Shown piece after piece: positions 47,201 through 54,133 of a stretch of DNA of 54,235 nt; the stretch's first letter is position 1, and each line of letters begins with the position of its first letter. The DNA lies in contig CALGNN010000124.1 of NCBI GenBank assembly GCA_937961455.1, forward strand, positions 1 through 54,235, given 5' to 3'. The translations under genes were made by a program, and so were the position numbers. The stretch is from an uncultured Saprospiraceae bacterium (lineage in GTDB: Bacteria; Bacteroidota; Bacteroidia; Chitinophagales; Saprospiraceae). The notes beneath the pieces were generated by a model. The model made no database searches. It was given only the letters and a program-made list of their open reading frames with translations, and was not told where the DNA came from.

Positions 47201-48061
47201 TATCGTAAAAATGGCTTGAGCAGAATCGATATTTCCACAATTATCAATCATGATAAAATTGACAACCACATCTCCACATAAAAATCCAACTTGAATGGGC
47301 GAAGGAGCATCGTCACCTGTTGATGCCAATCCACATCCATCATCTTCTGCCGTAAATAAGGCTCTTTGTTCTGCTAGCCAAGTTGTATATGGGTTGACCG
47401 CTTCACCACAAGGAGCTGATCCTGTTTCAAAAGTATTTACTGCATATGGTGGTTCCGTATCAGCAAGGACTGTGATCGTTTGTGTTACTTCTAGTACATT
47501 GTCAAAAAAATCTGTGTATGTCCATGTTCTTACTACCTGTCCGCTAAAACATTCCACAATTGGAGGTCCCTCATCGAAAGAAAATGAAATAGGCATATCT
47601 GCAGATTCGCAATTATCCATAACCACAACATTGGGCACATTCACTGGTTCGGTACCGCAACTAATGGTAACATCAGAGGGCATACCAGATACGACTGAGG
47701 GTGGTGTATCATCAACTACATCTATGCTAAAAGTGAAAGTATCAGAATTTCCCATATTATCAAGGGCTACATAGCTGATGGTTACTGTAGTTCCTGCTGG
47801 TACTGGATCTCCTATTTGAAATCCTCCTGAAATATTATTTACCTCAAATGAAGTTAAAAATCCGCCTGGATTAAGCGCAGTGGCTGTTGGAGTATTGGGA
47901 TGACCCCAATCAAGTATAGCTGTACAATTAGAGCCGACAGAAAGAACTGTAGGTCCAGTATATTCAAAGCTAAAATCTTGAGCTTGGAGTTGTACATTAA
48001 CCCCTATAACTAAAAAGATTATTGCTAAAAGACTTTTTGGTTTCAGGTATTCCCTGGGCAT
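41219..48061 (-). CDS. Giant type B T9SS cargo (HYR/Ig-like adhesin)
   Basis: Predicted cell-surface adhesin of 2280 residues. Sec signal peptide (MPREYLKPKSLLAIIFLVIGVNVQLQA); a long run of HYR-type modules with paired Cys and DNCG/DACGN cores (about residues 30-1255, as in VPADVTVECLELDSL, TAVDACGNM and TVSCGDLPD); a run of Ig/PKD-like modules (about 1256-2080, as in EAIQPSFEIDLCTPDTLFL and GGATYDWEGPGNFSSDEQNP); a Big_9/cadherin-like domain (about 2095-2185, QNDSFDLDFGQTDILNVINNDV); and the gliding-motility-associated type B sorting domain (about 2195-2280, SLFTPNNDGVNDNFLIPCF). No enzymatic domain is visible. PorP/SprF and OmpA genes follow directly, making a cassette. Confidence 0.9.
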   Translation of the reverse strand: MPREYLKPKSLLAIIFLVIGVNVQLQAQDFSFEYTGPTVLSVGSNCTAILDWGHPNTPTATALNPGGFLTSFEVNNISGGFQIGDPVPAGTTVTISYVALDNMGNSDTFTFSIDVVDDTPPSVVSGMPSDVTISCGTEPVNVPNVVVMDNCESADMPISFSFDEGPPIVECFSGQVVRTWTYTDFFDNVLEVTQTITVLADTEPPYAVNTFETGSAPCGEAVNPYTTWLAEQRALFTAEDDGCGLASTGDDAPSPIQVGFLCGDVVVNFIMIDNCGNIDSAQAIFTIEDFEDPVITAEAQDGSTVCSSGNAQQEFDSWIQSNGGAQATDQCGFINWETIPANPTLANVCASGGLVTFVAVDDCGNSSTTSATFTITDNEAPVVNSDAIDLITPCSGTAPESLLASWLLTIGGASISDDCVASSDFIVDYIIDGNTLDSAGVQNAFANSVSTGCQNGVSIGGTTYDNVLGFVEVTFVVQDGCGNSVETEAAFGVQDETGPTVTTASQDVAMDCTVASTLIDELMDWYDAGGNAVVTDDCANVSFITTPDWPTVLDEFMNSSGPDCTSAGSVTVEFIPVDACGNEAAPMSATFSASDDQDPVWTTLPSDLDFQCGSSATDALIDWLDDIAGGNAEDNCATITYSFTWTNEQGATEEGAPGQGPYPDLASFDCSATLQINLIASDACSNTAVQEVNFSINDQGDPIFTNPFVDITVSCGDLPDPDDIAVTDDCSQVTVTFIDSIANSNDTTACAMFNAMIMREWIATDECGNSVSAFQNIEISDSNAPTFTVPADVTVECLELDSLSLTGDVTDLVDDCDPNPSISFSDSQTGSSCDVTVTRTWTAVDACGNMTSLVQTINLIDNSPPILQEPLDDQIVNCISFLELNQRFLLWANSINNLNVVDNCSTVNSFVARPGSYDPDDESTFPGDFPVLPPSPSCPAPTNQVIVVEGDFVFYDDCGNVAIYQSNFIVNDDQDPILNCPDDVTFNTAGSDCEAVVSLDFPAIIDSCYQGGGVIEYSYTIDGGASIDVPSNNQVDTLLSLGAHVIEFTVLDCASNVGTCSYVLTVADNVAPTFTCGSSISGSINQGVCTIELEIPYPEDIVEDCGLSIDNPPYVFFTGATILDNTTLDENNPNLFDFNGGLTFVNYVVEDLGTNADTCIIEVSITDDQAPQAVCMNTSITLTAANGFMYTLDPSEIDGGTVDPCDNFVLTAEPNTFTCDQAGQDINVILTASDFANNETTCEAIVSVEIEAIQPSFEIDLCTPDTLFLFSNINDTTGTLNIEWNGPDNFLSNVSNPIIPNVTSDNSGTYTLMVSNGLNCIINEPLDVIIDGGILPVIESDDPLICMGDVFTLTETSIAGGISYTWYQGAFPGGDSLATTSTASYTDTLFQNGVFSFYVIVETTECTTNPSETIQISVIQRPEATLPMSTLSVCENGIIQLSTDVAGAGITYLWEGPNNYSSTQQIPDVITNVTEADEGIYTLTVFENGCSSEPAELVVDVKQAPDAPVISGNAITCEEGVLILVANGVDADAFIWTDPFGTATTITGNDSLVITDVTLFADGLWTVIASDDGCQSAASVSFPVTVQSSLDIEATNSGPVCLGADVVLSIPEVGGATYDWEGPGNFSSDEQNPIASAQAGTYTVTVTSSAGCTTIKSTEVAVITPPTIVNIESDANDCFTPADMITLTATLDPPDNGNYTYSWNGPNDFNSNQISPVILNPTDDINGTYSLIVSLTECPSESFSTDIIINAQPQQPIIDAPLIICSGDDVMLTVDGYDNAVTDFIWSTPIGDITVNNDNEFLLEDITVLEGGFYSVTVLVNGCESESSELLNLVVFESPEIPVITGLSQICSDDSLTLSTQDNPAAIFLWTGPTGALGFTNEITVSGADLQSGNYSVAANVSGCDAFSEPFFVDVIPQPTKPILTDNNLDLCLDDLTSFTVCIDGSTATAGANYTFTNAMTGELLGGPTQELCIDINDFTSFFDGENIIEVSADFNGCVSEISDPLSFMAFSIPGDVALAGFDQISCFGDDIILSGNTPTTGTGQWTYLGSNPNVLIADPNSPNTTVSISNDAVFEFQWSLSNGACMNYSSDIVTYTIEDIPQAQNDSFDLDFGQTDILNVINNDVLVPGFTIEIIQDPMQGSLLLRPDKNIEYVPDPVYIGMDEFVYRICSEACPDICSIATVSLQIGDLNNCVVPSLFTPNNDGVNDNFLIPCFEADIFPNNIVSIFNQWGDEVYRSENYQNDWQGTYNGADLPASTYYYVVEFGDGQMKAGYLILER

Positions 48062-48083
48062 AATTTTCCTTTGATACTAACCA

Positions 48084-48104
48084 CTTAATTAAACAATAAT
48101 TAAG
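48084..48104. promoter_or_regulatory. Inverted repeat in the leader of the giant adhesin gene
   Basis: A perfect 8-bp inverted repeat (CTTAATTA and TAATTAAG around AACAA) begins about 23 bases before the start codon. It could form a hairpin in the transcript leader or serve as an operator. No exact TAnnTTTG box is present; the nearest is TAAGTTTC on the minus strand. Confidence 0.35.
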
Positions 48105-48188
48105 CCGAAACTTACCAATACATTAAAAAATCTATAAAAGGGAATTATGTAAATATAAATATTGTAACTAAAACGAGCTCTTTATGGA

Positions 48189-48380
48189 TTATTCTTCTTC
48201 CATTTTATCCAATTGTTCATCGGATATTTTCTTATCCTCCACATTTTCATTTAGGAACCCATTCAGCTTATTTACGTTAAAATTAGATTCCATCTGTCCA
48301 AATTCGTTCACCGTAATATCAAAACCCTTAAGTTCTTCATGAACCATTGGTTTTCCTTTCTTATTCAGTTTCTTTGGCAT
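48189..48380 (-). CDS. Small hypothetical protein
   Basis: 63 residues, starts MPKKLNKKGKPMVHEELKG. Basic at the N terminus, acidic at the C terminus (DEQLDKMEEE), no cysteine, no signal peptide, no known domain. It begins 11 bases after gltX on the same strand, so it is probably co-transcribed with it. Small charged proteins next to glutamyl-tRNA synthetase genes are common in this phylum, but no function is known to me. Its reality is supported by the ribosome-friendly spacing and by good length for a small ORF. Confidence 0.6.
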   Translation of the reverse strand: MPKKLNKKGKPMVHEELKGFDITVNEFGQMESNFNVNKLNGFLNENVEDKKISDEQLDKMEEE

Positions 48381-48391
48381 CTTACATACAA

Positions 48392-49921
48392 TTAGACTAT
48401 GTTGATTGCTATTTCGTCCCTCAAGATACTCAATCTTCTATTGCTTTCTTCAAGACCCAACAAAGAAATAATTCCAAAAATATCAGGCCCTTTCATGGTT
48501 CCAGATAGACCAATTCGCAATAAAGGTAATACCGCACCAAAACCTAATTCATTGTCTGTAATATAACTTTTGATCGATGATTCAATAGTTTCTTTATCAA
48601 AAGGACTTGTATCGTTTAATAGCGCAATGATATCTGTTATAATTTTTGATGAAGGCTCTTTCCATTTTTTTCGAAGCGTTTTTTCATCATATTCGTTGAT
48701 AGCTCCAAATAAATAATCAGCTTCGTCTACCATCTCTTTAATCGTGTGAGCTCTTTCCTTCATCAGGCCTGCTACTTGAGTCATATAATCATGATCCTTT
48801 TGATATCCTAAAGCTTCGGCAAAGGGAAGCATTAAATTGGCTAGGGTCTCATTATCTTTTTCTTTCAAATATTGTTGCCCAAACCATTTCGACTTATCGA
48901 AATCAAACCTTGCACCAGACTTATTAATTTTTGAAATACTAAAAGCATTAATTAACTCTTCCATAGTAAAGATCTCTTGCTCTGTGCCCGGATTCCATCC
49001 TAAGAAAGCAAGAAAATTTAAAAGTCCATCAGGTAAAAAGCCCTCTTCTTTAAATCCTGTAAATGCATCTTCTGGATTTTCTGATTCCCAGCTTAAGGGG
49101 AATACCGGCATGCCAAATTTAGCTCCATCTCTCTTGCTTAATTTCCCTTTGCCGGTGGGTTTCAATATTAATGGAAGGTGGGCAAATTTTGGCATAGCTT
49201 CTTCCCATCCAAAGCATTGATACATCAAGACATGATGTGCTGTGCTAGAAAGCCATTCTTCTCCTCTGATTACATGAGTGATTTTCATATGATAATCATC
49301 AACCACATTCGCCAAATGATACGTAGGTAGTCCATCAGCCTTCATCAAGACCTTGTCATCAAGTTCATTTGTGCTAAAACTAACCTGTTCTCTTATTTCA
49401 TCATTGAATGTAATAGTTTGATCTGCCTCAACTAAAAGTCTCACGGTATACTTTTCTCCATTTGATAATTTAGCCGCCACATCTGCTTCACTCATGGTCA
49501 AACTGTTTTTCATTTCAGTCCTTGTCTTATGATCATACTTTGCCGTAATACCTTGAGCCTGATACCGATTTCTCATATCATCCAATTCTTCAGATGTATC
49601 AAAAGCGTAATAAGCTTTTCCGTCATCCAAGAGTTGTTGTACAAACTTGGTGTATAAGTCTTTTCTTTCAGATTGTTTGTACGGCCCATACGCTCCTCCA
49701 TAGCCAGGCCCTTCCATAGGTTCTAAGCCTAACCAATCCAGTGATTTTTTAATATACCCCTCAGCTTCAGGCACAAATCTGGTCTGATCTGTATCTTCTA
49801 TTCGCAAGATGAATACACCCTTATATTTTTTTGCAAAAAGAAAATTATACAAGGCAGTTCTTACTCCTCCAATGTGTAAAGGTCCTGTGGGACTAGGGGC
49901 AAATCTTACTCTAACACTCAT
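48392..49921 (-). CDS. gltX: Glutamate-tRNA ligase
   Basis: Class I aminoacyl-tRNA synthetase charging tRNA with glutamate, 509 residues. The HIGH-type motif is in FAPSPTGPLHIGGVRTALYNFLFA (residues 7-30), GYGGAYGPYKQSERKDLY follows, and the KMSKS-type motif is KLSKRDGAKFG near residue 255. The C-terminal anticodon-binding helices fill the last 150 residues. In many bacteria the same gene also charges glutamine tRNA for later amidation; which applies here cannot be told from this window. Confidence 0.97.
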   Translation of the reverse strand: MSVRVRFAPSPTGPLHIGGVRTALYNFLFAKKYKGVFILRIEDTDQTRFVPEAEGYIKKSLDWLGLEPMEGPGYGGAYGPYKQSERKDLYTKFVQQLLDDGKAYYAFDTSEELDDMRNRYQAQGITAKYDHKTRTEMKNSLTMSEADVAAKLSNGEKYTVRLLVEADQTITFNDEIREQVSFSTNELDDKVLMKADGLPTYHLANVVDDYHMKITHVIRGEEWLSSTAHHVLMYQCFGWEEAMPKFAHLPLILKPTGKGKLSKRDGAKFGMPVFPLSWESENPEDAFTGFKEEGFLPDGLLNFLAFLGWNPGTEQEIFTMEELINAFSISKINKSGARFDFDKSKWFGQQYLKEKDNETLANLMLPFAEALGYQKDHDYMTQVAGLMKERAHTIKEMVDEADYLFGAINEYDEKTLRKKWKEPSSKIITDIIALLNDTSPFDKETIESSIKSYITDNELGFGAVLPLLRIGLSGTMKGPDIFGIISLLGLEESNRRLSILRDEIAINIV

Positions 49922-50039
49922 TTGAAATTATTTAAACAATTTGATGACTTAAGGTATTAAATACATAGGTCGATATAAATTACATATTATAAATATTTGT
50001 AATATTTTATGTAAATTTAGCGCAGCAAATAAATGACTT

Positions 50040-50062
50040 CTTTCGTTTTAAAACAACGAAAG
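50040..50062. promoter_or_regulatory. Inverted repeat in the leader of the polysaccharide deacetylase gene
   Basis: Perfect 8-bp arms CTTTCGTT and AACGAAAG around a 7-base loop, 44 bases before the ATG at 50106. It may be an operator or a leader hairpin. The gltX start is on the other side of the same 184-base gap, and no exact -7 box was found for either gene. Confidence 0.4.
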
Positions 50063-50105
50063 TAATGAAAGAATTATAATCACGAACATATCAACGTGAA
50101 CCAAA

Positions 50106-50753
50106 ATGTACTTAACTAAGACACCCAAGGTCATACAAAATATGTTTCCAGGATTTACTTGGAAAGTAAATGTTGATGAACCTGTAATGTATCTCACCTT
50201 TGACGATGGCCCAGTTCCAGAAATAACAGATTGGGTATTAGATGAATTAGCCAAGCATGATGCAAAGGCAAGCTTCTTTTGCGTTGGCTTAAATGTAAAA
50301 AAGCATCCTGCCTTATTTGAAAGAATTAAAGCAGAAGGTCATGCCATTGGCAATCACACCTACCAACATTTAAATGGTTGGGATTCTGAAAATATTCCTT
50401 ACTTCCATGATGTTAGACATTGTGCGAATTTGGTAAAGTCTGAGTTGTTCAGGCCACCCTATGGAAAACTAAAACCTAAACAGGTTCAGTTTTTACAACG
50501 CCATTACCAAATCATCATGTGGGACGTGTTGAGCGGTGATTTTGATCAAACCCTTGACAAAGAGAAGTGCTTCATGAATGTAGTTAATAATGCTACTCAA
50601 GGATCTATCATTGTTTTTCATGACAGTTACAAAGCAGAACAAAATTTAAAATATACTTTGCCAAAGGTCCTGAAGTATTTCAGTAACCTGGGTTATAGAT
50701 TTGAAAATCTAGAACATGCAAAGGTCAATAGAAATATTAAGCAAATCGCTTAG
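50106..50753 (+). CDS. Polysaccharide deacetylase family protein
   Basis: NodB-homology (carbohydrate esterase family 4) deacetylase, 215 residues. Metal and catalytic motifs are present: MYLTFDDGPVPEITDWVLDEL with the TFDDGP motif (Asp pair), the metal-binding His pair in IGNHTYQHLNG, FRPPYGKLKPKQ, and the late IIVFHDSYKA with its His. There is no signal peptide, so the enzyme is predicted to be cytoplasmic or to act on a substrate not at the surface. Known relatives deacetylate peptidoglycan, chitin oligomers or lipid-linked sugars; the substrate here is unknown. It is alone on the plus strand with its own terminator. Confidence 0.9.
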   Translation: MYLTKTPKVIQNMFPGFTWKVNVDEPVMYLTFDDGPVPEITDWVLDELAKHDAKASFFCVGLNVKKHPALFERIKAEGHAIGNHTYQHLNGWDSENIPYFHDVRHCANLVKSELFRPPYGKLKPKQVQFLQRHYQIIMWDVLSGDFDQTLDKEKCFMNVVNNATQGSIIVFHDSYKAEQNLKYTLPKVLKYFSNLGYRFENLEHAKVNRNIKQIA

Positions 50754-50778
50754 TCAAAAAATAGATTTAGCTAATCAT

Positions 50779-50811
50779 AGAAGGGGTGTTTCGTAAAGGA
50801 ATACCCCTTCT
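50779..50811 (+). terminator. Rho-independent terminator after the polysaccharide deacetylase gene
   Basis: A 14-bp stem with two wobble pairs (AGAAGGGGTGTTTC and GGAATACCCCTTCT) and a 5-base loop, followed by TTTATTT, 26 bases past the stop codon. Confidence 0.85.
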
Positions 50812-50812
50812 T

Positions 50813-51097
50813 TTATTTACGCTTTAAAGAGGCATAGCTAATCTTGTATTGCTCAGCTTCTCTTAAGGCAGATTTAACTTGATCAATAGCGCTCATTTTA
50901 ATATTTTCATCTGCCTTTATTAAACAACGAAACTAATCTCATTTATCTTCTTCAATTTCCGATTTTAATACTTTTATTGATGTAGTTAAATTTTCGATTT
51001 CAATGATATCATTATTTAATTGCAAGGTGTAATCATTTGATTCGGCAGTTAGATCAGATTGTTTAGCTATATATAAATAACTAATAAATAGACTGTC
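50813..51097 (-). pseudogene. Decayed remnant resembling ExbD (biopolymer transport)
   Basis: Read on the minus strand from about 51097 to the TAA at 50815-50813, one frame gives a hydrophobic end (FISYLYIAKQSDL), then YTLQLNNDIIEIENLTTSIK and SEIEEDK, then two in-frame stops (TGA at 50941-50939 and TAG at 50935-50933), then CLIKADENIKMSAID and VKSALREAEQYKISYASLKRK to the final stop. The order TM-end, short beta part, linker, IKADENxx, and helix with KIS at the end is the layout of ExbD, the proton-driven inner-membrane partner of ExbB/TonB. The ATG and transmembrane helix are missing and an in-frame TAA precedes the hydrophobic end. I read it as a degraded gene copy. Family call is by pattern only. 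Confidence 0.5.
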
Positions 51098-51173
51098 TTA
51101 AAAAGCATAAGTCTTCAGTAATAAAGAGTTTAAAAGTTACGAATTTTTGAATGTGTAACATGATCTTGGAGGC

Positions 51174-52640
51174 TTACTTTTCAACAATAATTTTCTCAAA
51201 ATAAACTAAGCCACCTTCATTAGTAAATCTTAAAAAATACGATCCACTATCCAAATTGGTTCTAATATTTTCATTAGTACTTAACTGATAATTATTCGAC
51301 TCAAAAACCATTTGTCCTTGAAAAGTAAAAATTTCTATTTTGTAATTTTGGTTCATACTATTTTCAAAATAAAAATTACCATCATTTGGAATAGGATATA
51401 CCTTAAACGGTTTTTCTTTTTCAGGATTTTCAGTTGAAACAAATGATCCATCTGAACTAATCTTAAAATAAAAATTTTTTCTCGAAGGTCCATCTTGGTT
51501 GTCAATTGTTAGTCCAACAACAAGAAGATTTCCTTCATTATCAATTATACAGTGATTTACTTGGTGTTCTTTATCATTTTCAAAACTTATAGACCACTCT
51601 TGAATAGTTGGTTCTTCCTTGTTAATTTTAGATACATAAATTGAATTGGGATCAATTACGAAATTGAACGGGTTATAATTTCCTGTGCTAATATTATAAT
51701 AGTAATCATGGTCTTGAACACTAAATGTAGATGCAATTCTATCAGCTTCCGATAATAAGGGAATTGAATAATTAATAATGAAACTATCTAAATTAACTGT
51801 TGATATATTTAGTAATACTGACCCATATCTTGTTTCTGTTAGAGACCTACCAAGACAATTCAAACTTTGCTCATAATTATAGCAATCATGTAATAACGTT
51901 TCTGTATTGTGTGTAATGTTATCTTCAACAAAACTGATAACATTACTTTTTGTGAAAACTATTTCTAGGTTTTCATTTATTATGCTGCTTGTACCATTAA
52001 ATGCTGAAATGAAATAATTATCATTATATTTTGCTGAACTAAGGTTAACAAAAACATTATTAGAAATAATTTCTTCAAATTTTATAATTTCTCCCGTTTT
52101 AGTTAGTTCAAACAATACGTTTGTTTTAACACCATTGTTTATTACATATCCAATAGAATAAAAAATGTCTACTTTTTCATCAAACTGAAATTTTGGGAAA
52201 AAAGAAATTTCATTTGAAGAGGGTAAAATCCATTCACTTAAAACCGTTGCAGTGCTTAAATCGAATTCAATACCTAATGAAGTAATTTTAATATCATTTC
52301 CATCATTTGCTTTGACAAGGCAAATAATTTTATCATCAGTTGCATGTGTATGAATTATTTCAGAAATATTTGTGCTAAACCCAGATATATCATTAACATA
52401 CATTTCTTCTTGAAGATGGAAGTTTGTTTTATGAATGTTGAAAATATTCTCACCTTGCTGAAAATTGAATCCAAAAAAATAGTATTTATCATTTGCTTCA
52501 ATTACTCTGCTTATACTTGATCCATCAGTAAATTCTATTTCAGTCAAACTACCATAAAGAGAATCAGTTTGACAGTTAACAACATTATGACAAGTTGAAA
52601 CAATTAGTATTATTTTAATGAAAATATTATTTACTCCCAT
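51174..52640 (-). CDS. Secreted protein with type A T9SS sorting domain
   Basis: 488 residues from the ATG at 52640, which begins a Sec signal peptide (MGVNNIFIKIILIVSTCHNVVNCQ); the frame is open 20 residues further but those residues would push the signal peptide inwards. This ATG overlaps the stop of the upstream gene by 10 bases, so translation is likely coupled. The body is unrecognised and beta-rich with many Asn, Asp and Ser residues (YYNISTGNYNPFNFVID, GSDPS-type loops). The last 80 residues (PFKVYPIPNDGNFYFENSM to FEKIIVEK) are a T9SS type A sorting domain, so surface export is predicted. Its partner is the lipoprotein upstream. Confidence 0.78.
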   Translation of the reverse strand: MGVNNIFIKIILIVSTCHNVVNCQTDSLYGSLTEIEFTDGSSISRVIEANDKYYFFGFNFQQGENIFNIHKTNFHLQEEMYVNDISGFSTNISEIIHTHATDDKIICLVKANDGNDIKITSLGIEFDLSTATVLSEWILPSSNEISFFPKFQFDEKVDIFYSIGYVINNGVKTNVLFELTKTGEIIKFEEIISNNVFVNLSSAKYNDNYFISAFNGTSSIINENLEIVFTKSNVISFVEDNITHNTETLLHDCYNYEQSLNCLGRSLTETRYGSVLLNISTVNLDSFIINYSIPLLSEADRIASTFSVQDHDYYYNISTGNYNPFNFVIDPNSIYVSKINKEEPTIQEWSISFENDKEHQVNHCIIDNEGNLLVVGLTIDNQDGPSRKNFYFKISSDGSFVSTENPEKEKPFKVYPIPNDGNFYFENSMNQNYKIEIFTFQGQMVFESNNYQLSTNENIRTNLDSGSYFLRFTNEGGLVYFEKIIVEK

Positions 52641-53743
52641 AAATCCAAATCCATATCTAGTCCCAAAGTTAGGATTTGTTCTGGTATAACTTCTATGCAT
52701 GTAGGTAAGGCATATGTATTACTAACCCATAATGCAGTGTGAAACTCCAAAGGATCATTATTTCCTGTGAAATCAATAAAATTAACTCCCAAATCAGTAT
52801 GGATTAGAATATGATCATCTGGTATGTCAATTTCAAATGGAAACTCTAGATTTTCTCTTGCTTGACATAAAACAGAATACATGCAATTTAAAGTATTTGA
52901 ATTTAAGCAATCACATACATTTAAAATAAATTCATTCAAACAACCTTCAAAAATGGGATAATCCCATGAACCAACCCCATCCCAATCCCATTCAATAGTT
53001 CCTTCGAAGGATGTTATATTACTGTAAGTACCATCCCAAAAAAGATCTGGTGGGCAATCTGGGATACAATTTGTTGCATTAATGTGATGTTGCATTTCTT
53101 CTATTGCATTTGTCTCTGGAAGTTCTTCTGCTGAAGTCGATCCACAATCATCTGGACATGCAACTGGGGTAAAAGGAATAAGATCAGGCTCACCATAGCT
53201 ACCTAATCCTGCAAGTCCAACATAGAAAGAATCGCCACTTTCAAAAACAGATTCATCACAATCGGGATCACAAATTCTTTCTTGAATTTTATAGTGAGAA
53301 GTAATATCTGGATCGGAATTTTTAATTACAGATGTTGTGCTAATGTTATAATTATTGCTAATCAATTCTATTGATACATCAAAAAAGTAAAGTGATAAAT
53401 CATTATTAGTTTCAATATCTTGTAAATCACTTAATAGAGTGTTTTCAATTTTTTCGTAAATCTCATAGTCTGAGCCTCCAGAATTTAAAATAATTTTGCT
53501 TGAATTTAAAGTTTCACTAAGCCCTATTTTATAGTCAGAATAACGTAGGTTCAAAATCTTTTCGATTCCAAATGTTAGATCATCTATAGAATAAATTGAG
53601 GATGTTGATATTCCATCCCTTTGATTTCGAAGGTGCATCTGGAAATCTTTTAGCCATTCAATGTCAAATTTTGATGCAATACTTCTTTCTTCTAATTCAA
53701 TTGTAGAATCAAAGACATTATATTCTTCACAGGAAAATAGCAA
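52631..53743 (-). CDS. Putative lipoprotein, frameshift at the signal peptide
   Basis: 370 residues as read from a TTG at 53743 (MLFSCEEYNVFDS). The lipobox-like LFSC at residues 2-5 has no room for a signal peptide. In another frame an ATG at 53820 gives MLDTNSKNLSNGLNKIKFIFFLSFF, a proper basic and hydrophobic signal start. A single extra T in the T8 tract at 53752-53745 would join the two into one lipoprotein of about 400 residues. The body is unrecognised, with several Cys-Pro/Asp motifs (RICDPDCDESVF, VACPDDCGS, NCIPDCPPDL) and a Trp-rich stretch. It is transcribed with the T9SS cargo downstream. Either base error, pseudogene or slippage-controlled expression. Confidence 0.6.
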   Translation of the reverse strand: MLFSCEEYNVFDSTIELEERSIASKFDIEWLKDFQMHLRNQRDGISTSSIYSIDDLTFGIEKILNLRYSDYKIGLSETLNSSKIILNSGGSDYEIYEKIENTLLSDLQDIETNNDLSLYFFDVSIELISNNYNISTTSVIKNSDPDITSHYKIQERICDPDCDESVFESGDSFYVGLAGLGSYGEPDLIPFTPVACPDDCGSTSAEELPETNAIEEMQHHINATNCIPDCPPDLFWDGTYSNITSFEGTIEWDWDGVGSWDYPIFEGCLNEFILNVCDCLNSNTLNCMYSVLCQARENLEFPFEIDIPDDHILIHTDLGVNFIDFTGNNDPLEFHTALWVSNTYALPTCIEVIPEQILTLGLDMDLDLWE

Positions 53744-54133
53744 GAAAAAAAAGAAAGAAAAAAGATAAATTTGATTTTGTTTAAACCGTTAGATAGATTT
53801 TTAGAATTAGTATCTAGCATAATTGTCTTAGTTTAGTGTAGTTAAAGAAGCGATCCAAAGATTAATCTTAATCATGCTCAACATAAAAATAGGAAAAAGC
53901 ATCTCATTGCAAAAATTAATAATGCTTTTTTGCTTAAAGACAAATGATTTGGTAGTTAAAAGATCTCAATACACAATTAAATAGCTTTCAAGTTGAGTTG
54001 TTCTACTTTGATTTTTACTAAACATAGGATGCTTTGTATTTATTGATGCATTAAATTATGTTCGTGGTGCAATTAATCTAATTTGGAACTTCCGCATTGA
54101 ACCAAATGAGGATATAATTGCGTTTATAAGTAA
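53744..54133. other. Non-coding or undetermined stretch
   Basis: 390 bases with no gene supported. It holds the frameshifted signal-peptide start of the lipoprotein (53744-53820). A weak inverted repeat of 9 bp (AAAAAGCAT at 53894-53902 and ATGCTTTTT at 53932-53940, 29-base loop) could be a poor terminator. Base composition is AT-rich like the neighbours. Confidence 0.5.

Noticed and set aside
47295-47774. Plus-strand 159-residue frame inside the giant adhesin gene
   Set aside because: Antisense to repeat-coding DNA; biased composition explains the open frame.
53894-53940. Terminator with AAAAAGCAT and ATGCTTTTT arms
   Set aside because: The loop is 29 bases and no gene ends just upstream on either strand; described only as a weak inverted repeat.
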